From NCBI GenBank assembly GCA_026418615.1, contig JAOAAY010000026.1, forward strand, positions 1 through 47,545: 47,545 nt of DNA, read 5' to 3'. Positions within the stretch are counted from its first letter, which is position 1. Each line of letters opens with the position of its first letter. Source of the stretch: Candidatus Sumerlaeaceae bacterium (GTDB lineage: Bacteria; Sumerlaeota; Sumerlaeia; Sumerlaeales; Sumerlaeaceae). Below the pieces are notes generated by a model. The model did not search any database, was not told the origin of the DNA, and saw only the letters and a program-made list of their open reading frames with translations. This document shows, piece after piece, positions 32,070 through 40,364 of the stretch. A program made the position numbers and the translations under genes.

Positions 32070-34412
32070 GTGATTCACGGATGGCGGCAGCGCAGATGGC
32101 GCACGATGGCGGCGGTGATGGCGGGATGGATGATCGCGGCGGTCGCAGGCGCCGTCGAGACGAAAGTCATCCGCGACGACACCTTTGACGAGTTCAATCG
32201 GGGCGAGTCCACGGGTACGGAAATTCTGGCGCAGGGGCGGCTTCGGGCTGCGCCGACGCTCAAGCGCCTCGCCCTGACCGAGGAAAGCCTCGCGTGGAAG
32301 GCGGTGGCCGACCGGGGTGATGGCAGCGTATTTTTTTGCACGGGCAATAACGGCAAGGTCTTCCGGCTGACGCCCGACGGCAAAAGCGAGGTTTGGGCCG
32401 ATCTGGAGGAAGTTCAGGCCACGGCGCTGGCCATTGATGCGACAGGGGGCGTCCTGATCGGAGCCACGCCGGGCGGCAAGATTTACCGCGTCGTGGAGCG
32501 CGGCAAACCTCAATTGTTCTTTGAGACAGGCGAGCAATATGTCTGGGATCTGATTTTCGACCGCCAAGGCTTGCTGTACGCGGCAACGGGTCCGGACGGG
32601 CGCATCTGGCGCATCCGGGGCGAGCGCAACGGGGAAATCTTTTATGATTCGGATGCCACCAACATCCTGGCGCTGGGGTTTGACAGCGAGGGACGGCTGC
32701 TGGCGGCGGGACAGGGCCGGGGGCTGGTTCTGCGCGTGGACAAGCCCGAGCAAGCCTATGTTTTATATGCCAGCGCCGACGACGAGGTCAAGGCACTGGC
32801 TGTGGACAGTCGCGGTGCGATTTATGCCGCGGTGAATGTGGTCCGTCCGGGTCAAACCGGGTCGGCGCCGGCGGAACCTCTTCCCTCCGGCTCCGCGGCC
32901 GCTGCGGCCGCCCAATCAGCGTCTCCGGTGGCCGGCTTGGTGCTGACCGAGCGGGCCTTGGCGAGCCTGACGATGCCCGTGATGCGTGGTCAGGCGGCCG
33001 CGCGCGCGCGGGTGGTGCTCATACAGCCGAACGGTTTTGTGTCGGACTTTTGGCAGGCGCCGGAAGGCCCCATCCGGGCGATGCTGGCCGAGCCGGGCGG
33101 CGATTCCATCCTGGTTGCCGCCGGCGACCGCGGCCGGATCTACCGGCTGTTTCCCGATGCGACCTACTCGAAATTGGGCGAGACGGACGAACCGATGGTC
33201 GTCTCGCTCACGGCTTATGAAAAACGCATTTTCGCCACGACAGCCAACAAGGCGGCGGTTTACGAGTTGGGTCCGGGAGCGAGGGAGAGCGGGACTTTTG
33301 TCTCGCGGCCTCTCAATGCCGGCAGCACGGTCAAATGGGGAAACCTTGTCGTCGAGACGGAACCGTTGGGCACGACCGAGGGGCTCAAGATCGAGACGCG
33401 CTCGGGCAATACGCCCGAGCCCGACGACAAGGCTTGGAGCCGGTGGTCATCATGCGAGCCATCGGGCGCGGGGATGTGGCGCGTGGCCAGCCCCGTGGCC
33501 CAGTATGTTCAGTACCGCCTGACGCTGCCGACGGGTCTGCGGGTGGATTCGGTTCATGTTTTTTATGTTCCGCAGAATGTTCCGCCGGTGGTCAGTGATC
33601 TGCTCATTGAAAAAGCCGGTGCGCCAGCGCGCACGGACGCGGCGCGGCGCGGCACCGCCCAGCCGACGCCGACACCCGCACCCGCGGCCGGCGGCACTGG
33701 AGGAGGGGGTGCGGCGGGCGCCTCCGCGGCCGGCGATGTGACCGACCCGCTGGCCAGCATGCTGCGCGCGGTGACCGGAACGCGTTCGGCCCTCTCTGAG
33801 CGCCGACCTGCCGAGGCCGGGCCGGAACCCGCTGAGGGCGACGGTGTGGGCCTGACGCAAAACCAGCGCAAGTTGAACATCTCGTGGAAAGCCACGGATC
33901 CGAATAACGACGCGCTGCGCTACTCGCTCTGGGTCAAGGCCGAGGATGAGACGAAGTGGCGGCTCGTCGAGGAGAATCTGTCCGCCACCAAGCACACGGT
34001 GCCTACGGATTTTGTGGGAGACGGTGAATACCGGTTCCGCGTGGACGCGAGCGACGCGGTGGCCAATCCGGCAGACACGGCCACGACCGGGTCGGCGACG
34101 AGTGCCATCGTGATCATTGACAACACCGCGCCCGTCATCGAGCGGCTGGAGGCCAAATCCCTCGGCAGCGGAGAGTTCGAGGTGGAGGCCGCGGTAAGCG
34201 ACTCGACATCCCTCATCGGGTCGGCTCAGTATGTGGTGGATGTGCAAAAGGAGCCGTCGCCGGCCGCGCCCGAAGATGGCCTGTTCGACGCCAAGCGCGA
34301 GTTGTTCAAGATTCGCGTCCGCCCCGACAAGCCCGCCCCTGAGCATGTCTTCACCTTTCGCGTACTCGACCGCGAGGGCAATGCCGCCGTGGGGCGGATC
34401 CTGCTCAAGTAG
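32070..34412 (+). CDS. Exported beta-propeller protein with C-terminal fibronectin/Ig-like domains
   Basis: 780 residues. GTG 32070 is chosen because GGAGG lies 7 bases upstream and the following residues form a signal peptide (Arg-rich start, MAAVMAGWMIAAVAGAVETK). Residues about 50-430 contain repeated propeller blades such as GSVFFCTGNNGKVFRLTPDG, GVLIGATPGGKIYRV, GLLYAATGPDGRIWRI and GRLLAAGQGRGLVLRV, in SMP-30/NHL style. A Thr/Pro/Gly-rich linker (about 520-560) leads to two beta domains with LNISWKATDPNNDALRYSLWV and DNTAPVIERLEAKSLGSGEFEVEAAVSD, typical of fibronectin-III/Ig-like modules. It is probably a surface binding protein. It lies upstream of the cobalamin riboswitch and is not controlled by it. 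Confidence 0.82.
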   Translation: MIHGWRQRRWRTMAAVMAGWMIAAVAGAVETKVIRDDTFDEFNRGESTGTEILAQGRLRAAPTLKRLALTEESLAWKAVADRGDGSVFFCTGNNGKVFRLTPDGKSEVWADLEEVQATALAIDATGGVLIGATPGGKIYRVVERGKPQLFFETGEQYVWDLIFDRQGLLYAATGPDGRIWRIRGERNGEIFYDSDATNILALGFDSEGRLLAAGQGRGLVLRVDKPEQAYVLYASADDEVKALAVDSRGAIYAAVNVVRPGQTGSAPAEPLPSGSAAAAAAQSASPVAGLVLTERALASLTMPVMRGQAAARARVVLIQPNGFVSDFWQAPEGPIRAMLAEPGGDSILVAAGDRGRIYRLFPDATYSKLGETDEPMVVSLTAYEKRIFATTANKAAVYELGPGARESGTFVSRPLNAGSTVKWGNLVVETEPLGTTEGLKIETRSGNTPEPDDKAWSRWSSCEPSGAGMWRVASPVAQYVQYRLTLPTGLRVDSVHVFYVPQNVPPVVSDLLIEKAGAPARTDAARRGTAQPTPTPAPAAGGTGGGGAAGASAAGDVTDPLASMLRAVTGTRSALSERRPAEAGPEPAEGDGVGLTQNQRKLNISWKATDPNNDALRYSLWVKAEDETKWRLVEENLSATKHTVPTDFVGDGEYRFRVDASDAVANPADTATTGSATSAIVIIDNTAPVIERLEAKSLGSGEFEVEAAVSDSTSLIGSAQYVVDVQKEPSPAAPEDGLFDAKRELFKIRVRPDKPAPEHVFTFRVLDREGNAAVGRILLK

Positions 34413-34444
34413 CGCCGACGGCAGTAGGTGCCTCTGCCTTGGGG

Positions 34445-34466
34445 CGCCGCGCTTCAGCGCTCGGCG
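34445..34466 (+). terminator. Hairpin after the propeller gene
   Basis: CGCCG-CGC, loop TTCA, GCG-CT-CGGCG: an 8-bp stem with a 2-base bulge, starting 32 bases after the stop at 34412. There is no strong T-tract. It would separate the upstream propeller gene from the promoter candidate at 34491. Confidence 0.4.
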
Positions 34467-34490
34467 ACGGCGGATGACGGCTGCAATTTG

Positions 34491-34519
34491 TTGACGCTCA
34501 TCGTGCGCTGAGATACTCT
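34491..34519 (+). promoter_or_regulatory. Candidate sigma70-type promoter
   Basis: TTGACG (34491-34496) and TACTCT (34514-34519) are separated by 17 bases; GATACT at 34512 is an overlapping alternative -10. A start about 7 bases downstream would place the transcript 5' end at the first base of the nested-stem RNA at 34527, which strengthens an otherwise modest match. Confidence 0.4.
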
Positions 34520-34526
34520 ATTCCCC

Positions 34527-34657
34527 GTGCGGAGCGGGCGTGGTGCAGTTCCCTCCCGTCCAACGGCATTCATTCCTCCGAACGACGGCGCTTGAGTGCG
34601 GTGAGTTTGCCAGCGGCGCCTGATGCCGGGTCAGGGACGAGGCGTTCCGCTCCGCAC
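34527..34657 (+). ncRNA. Candidate structured RNA with four nested stems
   Basis: The ends pair perfectly over 11 bp: GTGCGGAGCGG (34527-34537) with CCGCTCCGCAC (34647-34657). Inside, and in strictly nested order, TCCCT (34550-34554) pairs with AGGGA (34633-34637), CGGCAT (34564-34569) with ATGCCG (34623-34628), and GGCGC (34587-34591) with GCGCC (34616-34620). The result is a 131-base imperfect rod with internal loops. Closed ends and a start beside a promoter recall 6S RNA, but it is short for 6S; no SRP GGAA-loop core is present. It could also be the 5' part of the riboswitch transcript. Confidence 0.45.
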
Positions 34658-34744
34658 CCCCCTGCCGCTGCCGCGCTTTCTAATTCCAGTGTCTCATTTT
34701 GTTCTTGCAACCGGTCGTGCGCGCACTACGGCTAAGACTCAAAA

Positions 34745-34958
34745 CCATGAGGTGAGCCCCTCGCTGCGAAGGCATGTGGCGCGGGGACGCTCCGGTGGCG
34801 TTACGCAACGGAGCGCGGGAAGCCGGTGAGAATCCGGCACGGGCCCGCCGCTGTGAGCGGGGACGAAACCCCACAACAATGTCACTGGTCTGGCAGAGCA
34901 CGACCGGGAAGGCGTGGGGCGGTAGGATGATCCGCGAGTCAGAAGACCGGCTTCATGG
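34745..34958 (+). promoter_or_regulatory. Cobalamin (vitamin B12) riboswitch
   Basis: Conserved aptamer blocks appear in order: GGGAAGCCGGTGAGAATCCG, then CGGGCCCGCCGCTGTGAGCG, GGGGACGAAACCCC, GTCACTGG, CCGGGAAGG, GGATGATCCGCGAGTCAGAAGACCGGC. The last is the B12-box. A closing P1 stem pairs CCATGA (34745-34750) with TCATGG (34953-34958). Such aptamers bind adenosyl- or hydroxocobalamin and usually switch genes off when B12 is plentiful, mostly B12 transport, synthesis or B12-independent isozymes. The first downstream gene begins at 35257 and encodes an exported beta-propeller. The expression platform in between is not clear; AGGAGG at 34990 and short GC hairpins up to 35116 are candidates. 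Confidence 0.95.
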
Positions 34959-35256
34959 CAACTGCGCGATCCCCTCGGAAGCAGGGGAGAGGAGGTGCGG
35001 CAGCCAGGAAAAACTGACCCGGGTGCGCCGCCGCCAGAGGGGCGGGCGGAGGCGCTGAGCCGTATCCGGCGCTTTTGCAGTCTCACTCTTCCGAATGCGG
35101 GCCTGCCTGAGCCCGCGCATGCCGTTCCGCGGCCTAAACACGACCCCGCTTTCCCCCCTCGCCTTTGGCGTTCGCCGGTCTGTCACAACCCCCGAGCGCC
35201 GCATGGCCCGCCAAGGGCACGCCAATTCTTTTTGCGAAATACGGAAAGGATGCAAA

Positions 35257-36564
35257 GTGAAAATGAAAAAGTTGTACAGCCTGCCTCTGCTCCTCGCTCT
35301 GATCATTGCCGCGCCTGCCGCACGGGCCGAATGGCTGAGCAACCACCGCACAGCGGACAACAACGCCGTGGTTCCGATCCCGTCCGGGGCGACCAACATG
35401 ACAGCCACTCCCGCCGCCACGGGCAATCACGACCTGTACGGCGGTTGCGCCGTAACCACCTTTGACACGCGCATCTTCGCCGTCGTGATGCGCGGCGAGG
35501 AATTCATGTCCACGGTGCCGGATGTGCTTCGGATCAAGGCCTTCAACCGGCTGACGCTGGGGCTAGACTGGGAGACGACGGACCTCGCCACAGGTGTTTC
35601 GGTGGACTACGGTTCGGCGGCTGCCCCGGCGATTGATCCTGTCGAGCGGCGTCTTTACTTTGGCGCCGGCGACACCATGTACAAAATCAATGCGGATACG
35701 GGTGCGATTATCTGGGCCACCCAGATCAACGCCTCGAACACGACAGCCGGCCTTTCATACGACATCGTGAACGGATCGCCGGTGCTGGGTGACGGAAAAG
35801 TCTTTGTCCAAACATCGGACGGCTTCGGCTACACGGGCCAGATCGTGGCGTTCAATGCGGCGTCGGGCGCGGTCGAGTGGTGGCGGGCGACGGGCGGCGT
35901 CGGTTACGGCACGCCTGTCTTTGCCGACACAGGCACTTCGCGCGTTGTGTACGCGGCCACGGGCATCAACCCCAACCTCGGTTTTACCTGCTACGATGCG
36001 GCCACGGGCGCTGTCGTCTGGTCGCAGACTTACATCACGACCGGCCCCGCGTTCCTGAACTTCTGGGGCGATCTAGTGCTCGCCTCCGGAAAACTCTATG
36101 GCGTCACCTATGACTTCGGGTCGAGCGGCACTCTGGTGCGGGCGGACGCGGTGACCGGCGCGCTCGATTGGACGGCCGACACGGTGGGCAGCGACAGCCC
36201 GGTCATCGTGCAAGGGGGGCGTGTCTATGTCATCGGCGGGCCGTTTGGCAACGCGCAACTGGCCGTGCATTCGGCGGCCACGGGCAATCCCGTGTTTCCA
36301 TTTGTCACCGTGGGCGGCGCGGTGTTCCGCAATTACATGGCGGCCACCGGCTCGCACCTGTATCTGTGCAGCGGCTCGCGGTTGATGGTCCGCAGCCTTG
36401 CCACCGGCGCGCTCGTCAGCCAGACGCCGGCCACGGCCTACACCGGGCCCGTGACCGTGGACACCGATGGCGCCGTCTATGCGCATTACTATGAATCCGG
36501 GCTGAAAGAGGTGCGCAAGTTTGTGGCGCCCTCCTCCGCCGCGGAATGGCGGCTTTACGAATGA
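35257..36564 (+). CDS. Exported PQQ-like beta-propeller protein under B12 riboswitch
   Basis: 435 residues. GTG 35257 has AAAGGA 6 bases upstream (ATG 35263 also possible). A signal peptide (KKLYSLPLLLALIIAAPAARAE) with an A-x-A site is followed by PQQ-like propeller blades: RRLYFGAGDTMYKINADTGA, GQIVAFNAASGAVEWWRATG, GFTCYDAATGAVVWSQTY, LVRADAVTGALDWTADTV. The protein ends WRLYE. No metal or quinone site typical of PQQ dehydrogenases is seen, so it is read as a binding propeller. It is the first gene after the cobalamin riboswitch and overlaps the next gene by ATGA. By analogy with BtuG, a surface propeller that binds cobalamin in Bacteroides, B12 capture is possible but unproven; there is no lipobox here. 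Confidence 0.85.
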   Translation: MKMKKLYSLPLLLALIIAAPAARAEWLSNHRTADNNAVVPIPSGATNMTATPAATGNHDLYGGCAVTTFDTRIFAVVMRGEEFMSTVPDVLRIKAFNRLTLGLDWETTDLATGVSVDYGSAAAPAIDPVERRLYFGAGDTMYKINADTGAIIWATQINASNTTAGLSYDIVNGSPVLGDGKVFVQTSDGFGYTGQIVAFNAASGAVEWWRATGGVGYGTPVFADTGTSRVVYAATGINPNLGFTCYDAATGAVVWSQTYITTGPAFLNFWGDLVLASGKLYGVTYDFGSSGTLVRADAVTGALDWTADTVGSDSPVIVQGGRVYVIGGPFGNAQLAVHSAATGNPVFPFVTVGGAVFRNYMAATGSHLYLCSGSRLMVRSLATGALVSQTPATAYTGPVTVDTDGAVYAHYYESGLKEVRKFVAPSSAAEWRLYE

Positions 36565-37892
36565 TGTCGAACCCGACTGTTGTCCGGCGCGGGCTGCTGG
36601 CCCGCGCCGGCTTTCTCCTGACCGCATGCCTGCTGGCGGCTTTGCCGGTCGCCGGGGCCACTTTCGCGCCCCCGCAGGTTGTGACCGATGGCGCGCTCAA
36701 GTATCAACTCAGCCGCACGGCCAGCCACCTTGCGGAGTTCGACGCCTCCGGCAGTCTGCACTTGGTTTATTGGGCCGGCGGGCAGGCCACGAATCCGTCC
36801 AATCCGTCGTTCGTGTTTTACCGCCGCTGGGCGTTGGGCGGCTGGGGGACGCAGGTCTTGGCGGATGAATCCTCGAGCGGGCCGGTGCGGCTGGGGGGGC
36901 GGCACCCCTCGCTGGCACTATTGCCCGGCGGACGGGTTTTGCTCGTGTGGCAGGACCACCGCCATTGCACGGCTTCCGGAAATTACATAGACAACATCGA
37001 GATTTATGGCGAAGTGCGGCCGGCGGGCAACACGGCGCCGCAGGCAGACATACGCCTGACCACCTCGGCCGCACCCCACAGCGGCGACAACGGCTACGCG
37101 CCGAAGGTGACCGTGACCACGGGCGGAGAGATTCATCTGGCGTGGTACGACTTCACCGCTGATCCGACGGTGTCAGATATTTATGTGGGTCGTTGGACCG
37201 ACGGCGGGCCGGTGCCGGCGGCGCCGTCGGGGGCGACGCGGGCGACCGATGCGAGCCAGCGCGGGGGATCGCCGGCGTTCACGGTTCCGGATCTTGCCGT
37301 GGATGCCACGGGCACTCGCCATCTGGCCTGGGTCGGCGGCACGCTCGCGGGTGGCAACCTTTATTACGGTGCAATCCCGCCGGATGCGACGACGGCCAGC
37401 GTGACGCTTGTGGCCGCGGGCGCGGCAGATTTCTTCGACCCGCCTCACATTGCGGTTTCCCCGGGCGGCGATGTCTGGATCGCAGCGGGCGACGAGACGG
37501 TGACGGGGGGCGAGGATGTCCGGCTGTGGCGGCTGCGGGCCGGCCATACGGCCTTTGATCCGCCAGTGACTGTGGCAGCGCATCCTGCACGCCAGTTTGC
37601 CCCGGACATCAAGCCGGCGGCCGACGGGCGCCTGCATCTCGCGTGGATTGATGAGCGCAGTGGCCGGCATGTCTATTACGGCCTGTTTGACCCGGCCGCA
37701 TCGGCGCTCGTCGAGGAGAGGCGGGTGACGCAGACGGCGGGCAACTACGAGCGCCCGGCGCTCGCCATTGATCCGCAAGGGCGGGTTCACTTGGTGTTCG
37801 AGGATAACCGGTCGGCGCTTTCGGGCGACATCGTGCACGCCGCGCCCGAGGGCAGCGCCTCGGCGCGGGACGGTTGGAATCTTTACGAGTAG
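36561..37892 (+). CDS. Second exported beta-propeller protein of the B12-riboswitch operon
   Basis: 443 residues from ATG 36561, which overlaps the preceding stop (ATGA), so the two are translationally coupled. A signal peptide (GFLLTACLLAALPVAGATF) precedes sialidase/BNR-like propeller blades with repeated D-x-x-G-x-x-H-L-x-W/Y: DASGSLHLVYWAG, TGGEIHLAWYDF, DATGTRHLAWVGG, ADGRLHLAWIDERSG, PQGRVHLVFEDNRS. No sialidase FRIP box is seen. The C-terminus is WNLYE, echoing WRLYE of its partner. The pair may form one surface complex. The next gene starts about 60 bases further on the same strand. Confidence 0.82.
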   Translation: MMSNPTVVRRGLLARAGFLLTACLLAALPVAGATFAPPQVVTDGALKYQLSRTASHLAEFDASGSLHLVYWAGGQATNPSNPSFVFYRRWALGGWGTQVLADESSSGPVRLGGRHPSLALLPGGRVLLVWQDHRHCTASGNYIDNIEIYGEVRPAGNTAPQADIRLTTSAAPHSGDNGYAPKVTVTTGGEIHLAWYDFTADPTVSDIYVGRWTDGGPVPAAPSGATRATDASQRGGSPAFTVPDLAVDATGTRHLAWVGGTLAGGNLYYGAIPPDATTASVTLVAAGAADFFDPPHIAVSPGGDVWIAAGDETVTGGEDVRLWRLRAGHTAFDPPVTVAAHPARQFAPDIKPAADGRLHLAWIDERSGRHVYYGLFDPAASALVEERRVTQTAGNYERPALAIDPQGRVHLVFEDNRSALSGDIVHAAPEGSASARDGWNLYE

Positions 37893-37934
37893 CGGCCTGC
37901 TCCTCTTTTCGCCCCCCGAAACCTCTTGCCGTTG

Positions 37935-37952
37935 CCTGCGAATCTCCGCAGG
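37935..37952 (+). promoter_or_regulatory. Hairpin covering the ribosome site of the phosphatase gene
   Basis: CCTGCG (37935-37940) pairs with CGCAGG (37947-37952) around AATCTC. The right arm overlaps the only Shine-Dalgarno-like sequence (GCAGGA) before the phosphatase start codons, so translation may be damped when it folds. Stem length is only 6 bp. Confidence 0.3.
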
Positions 37953-37954
37953 AA

Positions 37955-39448
37955 ATGCCCACGGTTGCCATGTCAATCCCGTGGGCCATCTACTTTGCGA
38001 TCCTGGTCGCCATGGGCGTATGGGTCATTCGCCTGAAGGCGGTTGAGAAAGAGCAGGCGCAGGCACTCGAAAAGATCGAGCGCGAGCGCCGAGCGGTGTT
38101 CATGTTTCTCAACAACCTTGGCGAGCGCCTGACGACGAGCCGCATCGCCATGGAACCGGCGCTGCAGATCATCATCGAATTCATCGTGGATCGGGCGGAC
38201 GCCGAGGCGGGGGCAATCTTTTTGCTGGACCCGGCGGACAATCAACTGGCGGCGCGCGTGGTGCAGGGGATGTTTCCTCTGCTCAACCCGACGACCGAGC
38301 GCGTCCTGACGAAACAAAAATACCTGACAGAGCGTGTCAAGCGCGAGCGCATCCCGCTGGGTCAGGGGGTCATCGGCGAGGCGGCGCTGACGGGCAAGCC
38401 GATCCTTGTGGCGGATGCGGCCAACGATCCGCGCGTGCCGAATGTGACGCTGGGGTACTTGACGATCCGTTCGATCATGGCCGTGCCGCTGCGGGCGCGC
38501 GGGGTCGTCACGGGCGTGGTGGCCGTGGTCAACAAGCGCGAGGAGGCTGTCTTCACGCAGGCGGATCTCGACCTGCTGCTGATGCTGGCAGACCAGGCCG
38601 CCTCGACGGCCGAGATGGTCAAACTTTACAATGAGCAGGCCGAGAAGCAGCGCATCGAGCAGGAACTGCGCATTGCGCATGACTTTCAGCGCATGCTGCT
38701 GCCGTCGGAGTGTCCGGATGTGCCGGGATACGAGATCGCCGCGTTTTCGCGTCCGGCGCTGGAAGTGGGCGGCGACTACTACGACTTCTTCTGGGTGGAT
38801 CCGGAGCAGCGCCATCTGGGGATTGTCATTGCGGATGTGTCGGGCAAGGGCATTCCCGGGGCGTTTGTGATGGCGATGGTGCGATGCACTTTGCGCGTGG
38901 TGGCGCGGGGGCGGCTGTCGCCGCGCGAGGTGCTCGTCGAGGCCAATTCCCGGCTGTACGCGGACACCAAGGAGAATGTGTTCGTCACCATGACCTACGG
39001 CATCCTCGACACGCAGCGCCGGACCTTCCGGTTTTCACGGGCCGGGCATGAGCCGCTGGTGACGGTGAAGTACGACTCGGGTGCCGTGCGCCTGACCAGC
39101 CCCGACGGGATCGCGCTGGGGATGGTGGACAACGATTTGTTCCAGACCACCGAGGAGGCTGAATTGCACCTCGAGCCGGGTGAGGCGGTGGTGCTCTACA
39201 CGGACGGTGTGGTGGAAGCCATGGATCCCGAGGCCCGCGAATACGGCCAGAAGCGGTTTTTTGATTTTCTCGTGGCCCAGCGGCATTCCCCGCCACAGGA
39301 AATCATTGAAAACGCCCTGAAAGATATCGAAGCATTCACGCGTGGTCACCCGCAGCATGATGACATTACGCTGGTGGCCCTGCGCGTGAGAACAGACATC
39401 ATGGAGGTGCGGGTACAGCCCGTCGTCAGCGCCGCGCCGACAGGTTGA
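37955..39448 (+). CDS. GAF-SpoIIE/RsbU-type PP2C serine phosphatase
   Basis: About 497 residues. An N-terminal membrane helix (WAIYFAILVAMGVWVI) leads by a coiled-coil stretch to a GAF domain (about 65-205: GAIFLLDPADNQL, LGQGVIGEAALTGKPILVAD, SIMAVPLRARGVVTGVVAVVN). A PP2C-like SpoIIE domain (about 250-485) follows, with metal-binding motifs GGDYYDFF, IADVSGKGIPGAFVMA, YTDGVVEAMD and HDDITLVALR. Such enzymes dephosphorylate STAS antagonists and so turn on partner-switching pathways; the GAF domain would sense the signal. The start is ATG 37955 or ATG 37970. It is followed at once by its likely STAS substrate and RsbW-like kinase. Confidence 0.92.
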   Translation: MPTVAMSIPWAIYFAILVAMGVWVIRLKAVEKEQAQALEKIERERRAVFMFLNNLGERLTTSRIAMEPALQIIIEFIVDRADAEAGAIFLLDPADNQLAARVVQGMFPLLNPTTERVLTKQKYLTERVKRERIPLGQGVIGEAALTGKPILVADAANDPRVPNVTLGYLTIRSIMAVPLRARGVVTGVVAVVNKREEAVFTQADLDLLLMLADQAASTAEMVKLYNEQAEKQRIEQELRIAHDFQRMLLPSECPDVPGYEIAAFSRPALEVGGDYYDFFWVDPEQRHLGIVIADVSGKGIPGAFVMAMVRCTLRVVARGRLSPREVLVEANSRLYADTKENVFVTMTYGILDTQRRTFRFSRAGHEPLVTVKYDSGAVRLTSPDGIALGMVDNDLFQTTEEAELHLEPGEAVVLYTDGVVEAMDPEAREYGQKRFFDFLVAQRHSPPQEIIENALKDIEAFTRGHPQHDDITLVALRVRTDIMEVRVQPVVSAAPTG

Positions 39449-39478
39449 GACCCGGAAAACACGAGAGAGCGCTATGGT

Positions 39479-39844
39479 ATGAAGGCATTTAGTTTTGTCA
39501 GCCGGGAACTGGGCGACCAGAAAGATGCCGCCATGTTTGACCTGCGCGGCTATATTGACGCGCACACGGTCATTGAGTTCGAGCGGGCGGTCAACGCCTC
39601 GATTGATGGCGGGGTCAAGTCCCTCGTGTTGGATCTCAGCGGGCTGAGTTACATTTCCAGCGCGGGCATCGGAGCCATGATGGGCCTTGCGCGCAAACTC
39701 TCGCAGCGCGGCGGCGACCTTGTCCTTCTGAGCCCGACCCAGAAGGTCTTCGCCATCCTCGAAGGGTTGGGCTTCACCAAAATTTTCAAGATTGCCTCGA
39801 GCGAGACCGAGGCGCTTGAGAAACTCAATATCAAGGTCTCGTGA
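39479..39844 (+). CDS. STAS-domain anti-sigma factor antagonist
   Basis: 121 residues, a single STAS domain: VIEFERAVNASIDGGVKSLVLDLSGLSYISSAGIGAMMGLARKL shown in parts as VLDLSGL, SYISSAGIGAM and GLGFTKIF. Ser61 aligns with the phosphorylated serine of SpoIIAA/RsbV; the preceding Asp usual in D-S-S-G is Ser. It should be phosphorylated by the kinase downstream and dephosphorylated by the phosphatase upstream. Its stop overlaps a GTG of the next gene. Confidence 0.94.
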   Translation: MKAFSFVSRELGDQKDAAMFDLRGYIDAHTVIEFERAVNASIDGGVKSLVLDLSGLSYISSAGIGAMMGLARKLSQRGGDLVLLSPTQKVFAILEGLGFTKIFKIASSETEALEKLNIKVS

Positions 39845-39867
39845 GGGAGCCTTGGGGAGACCCGGCC

Positions 39868-40341
39868 ATGGGCAATGTTCCTGACAACCGGCCAAGCCCC
39901 CACTTCGAACTGAAGTGCCGGGTTGATAGCACCATGCTCCGCCCGTTGCGCGAGTTTGTCTCGAATGTGGCCCGGACGCTGGGCTTTTCGGAAAAACAGG
40001 TCGGGGAGATCGAGATCTGCGTGGATGAGGCCTGTGCCAACGCGATCGAGCACGCCTACCCGAAGACTTTTGAGCGCGAGTTTGCCAACGGGGGTCGCGA
40101 CTTGTGCATCGAGGTGCAGTACAAGAATGACGAACTGGTGGTGCGCGTGCGCGACTACGGATGCGGCGCCTCTGAGGAGATGAAGTCGCGGCTGCGCGAC
40201 CTGAATGATTATCTGGCCTCCGATCAGGAACGCTACCGCGGCCTCGGGCTTTATCTTATGCACAAATTTATGGACCGGGTCACTGTGCAGTCGTCGCCGG
40301 GGCAGGGGACCACTGTCGAGATGACCAAGGTTCGCAAGTAG
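39868..40341 (+). CDS. RsbW/SpoIIAB-like anti-sigma serine kinase
   Basis: 157 residues. A GHKL-type ATPase with N-box EIEICVDEACANAIEHAY, G1 box VRDYGCGA and G2 box RGLGLYLMHKFMD, and C-terminal GTTVEM. These kinases bind a sigma factor or other target and phosphorylate the STAS antagonist. No sigma factor gene is in the cassette, so the output partner is unknown. ATG 39868 with GGGGAGA 10 bases upstream is preferred; GTG 39841 overlapping the STAS stop is an alternative. Confidence 0.92.
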   Translation: MGNVPDNRPSPHFELKCRVDSTMLRPLREFVSNVARTLGFSEKQVGEIEICVDEACANAIEHAYPKTFEREFANGGRDLCIEVQYKNDELVVRVRDYGCGASEEMKSRLRDLNDYLASDQERYRGLGLYLMHKFMDRVTVQSSPGQGTTVEMTKVRK

Positions 40342-40364
40342 GCCGGGCGCGGCCTGTCGGTCCG

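Larger units (their letters stand above)
34413..35256 (+). other. Long leader region with two structured RNA elements
   Basis: 844 bases without a supported gene. In order it holds a hairpin just after the upstream stop, a candidate promoter, a nested-stem RNA candidate and the cobalamin riboswitch. A last 300 bases carry short GC hairpins before the GGAAAGGA ribosome site of the next gene; one is GCGGGC/GCCCGC at 35097-35116. An AGGAGG at 34990 has no properly spaced start codon. Confidence 0.7.

Noticed and set aside
34505..34525. CTGAGA sequence that recalls the TPP riboswitch
   Set aside because: The other TPP-box elements (ACCTGAT-type block) are absent; it is more simply part of the promoter candidate.
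34527..34657. Assignment of the nested-stem RNA as SRP RNA
   Set aside because: The conserved apical GGAA-type loop with its asymmetric partner loop is not present.
34995..35465. Plus-strand frame starting after AGGAGG within the riboswitch leader
   Set aside because: The candidate start codon overlaps the ribosome site itself, the product is Pro/Arg-rich with no motif, and it runs out of frame into the propeller gene.
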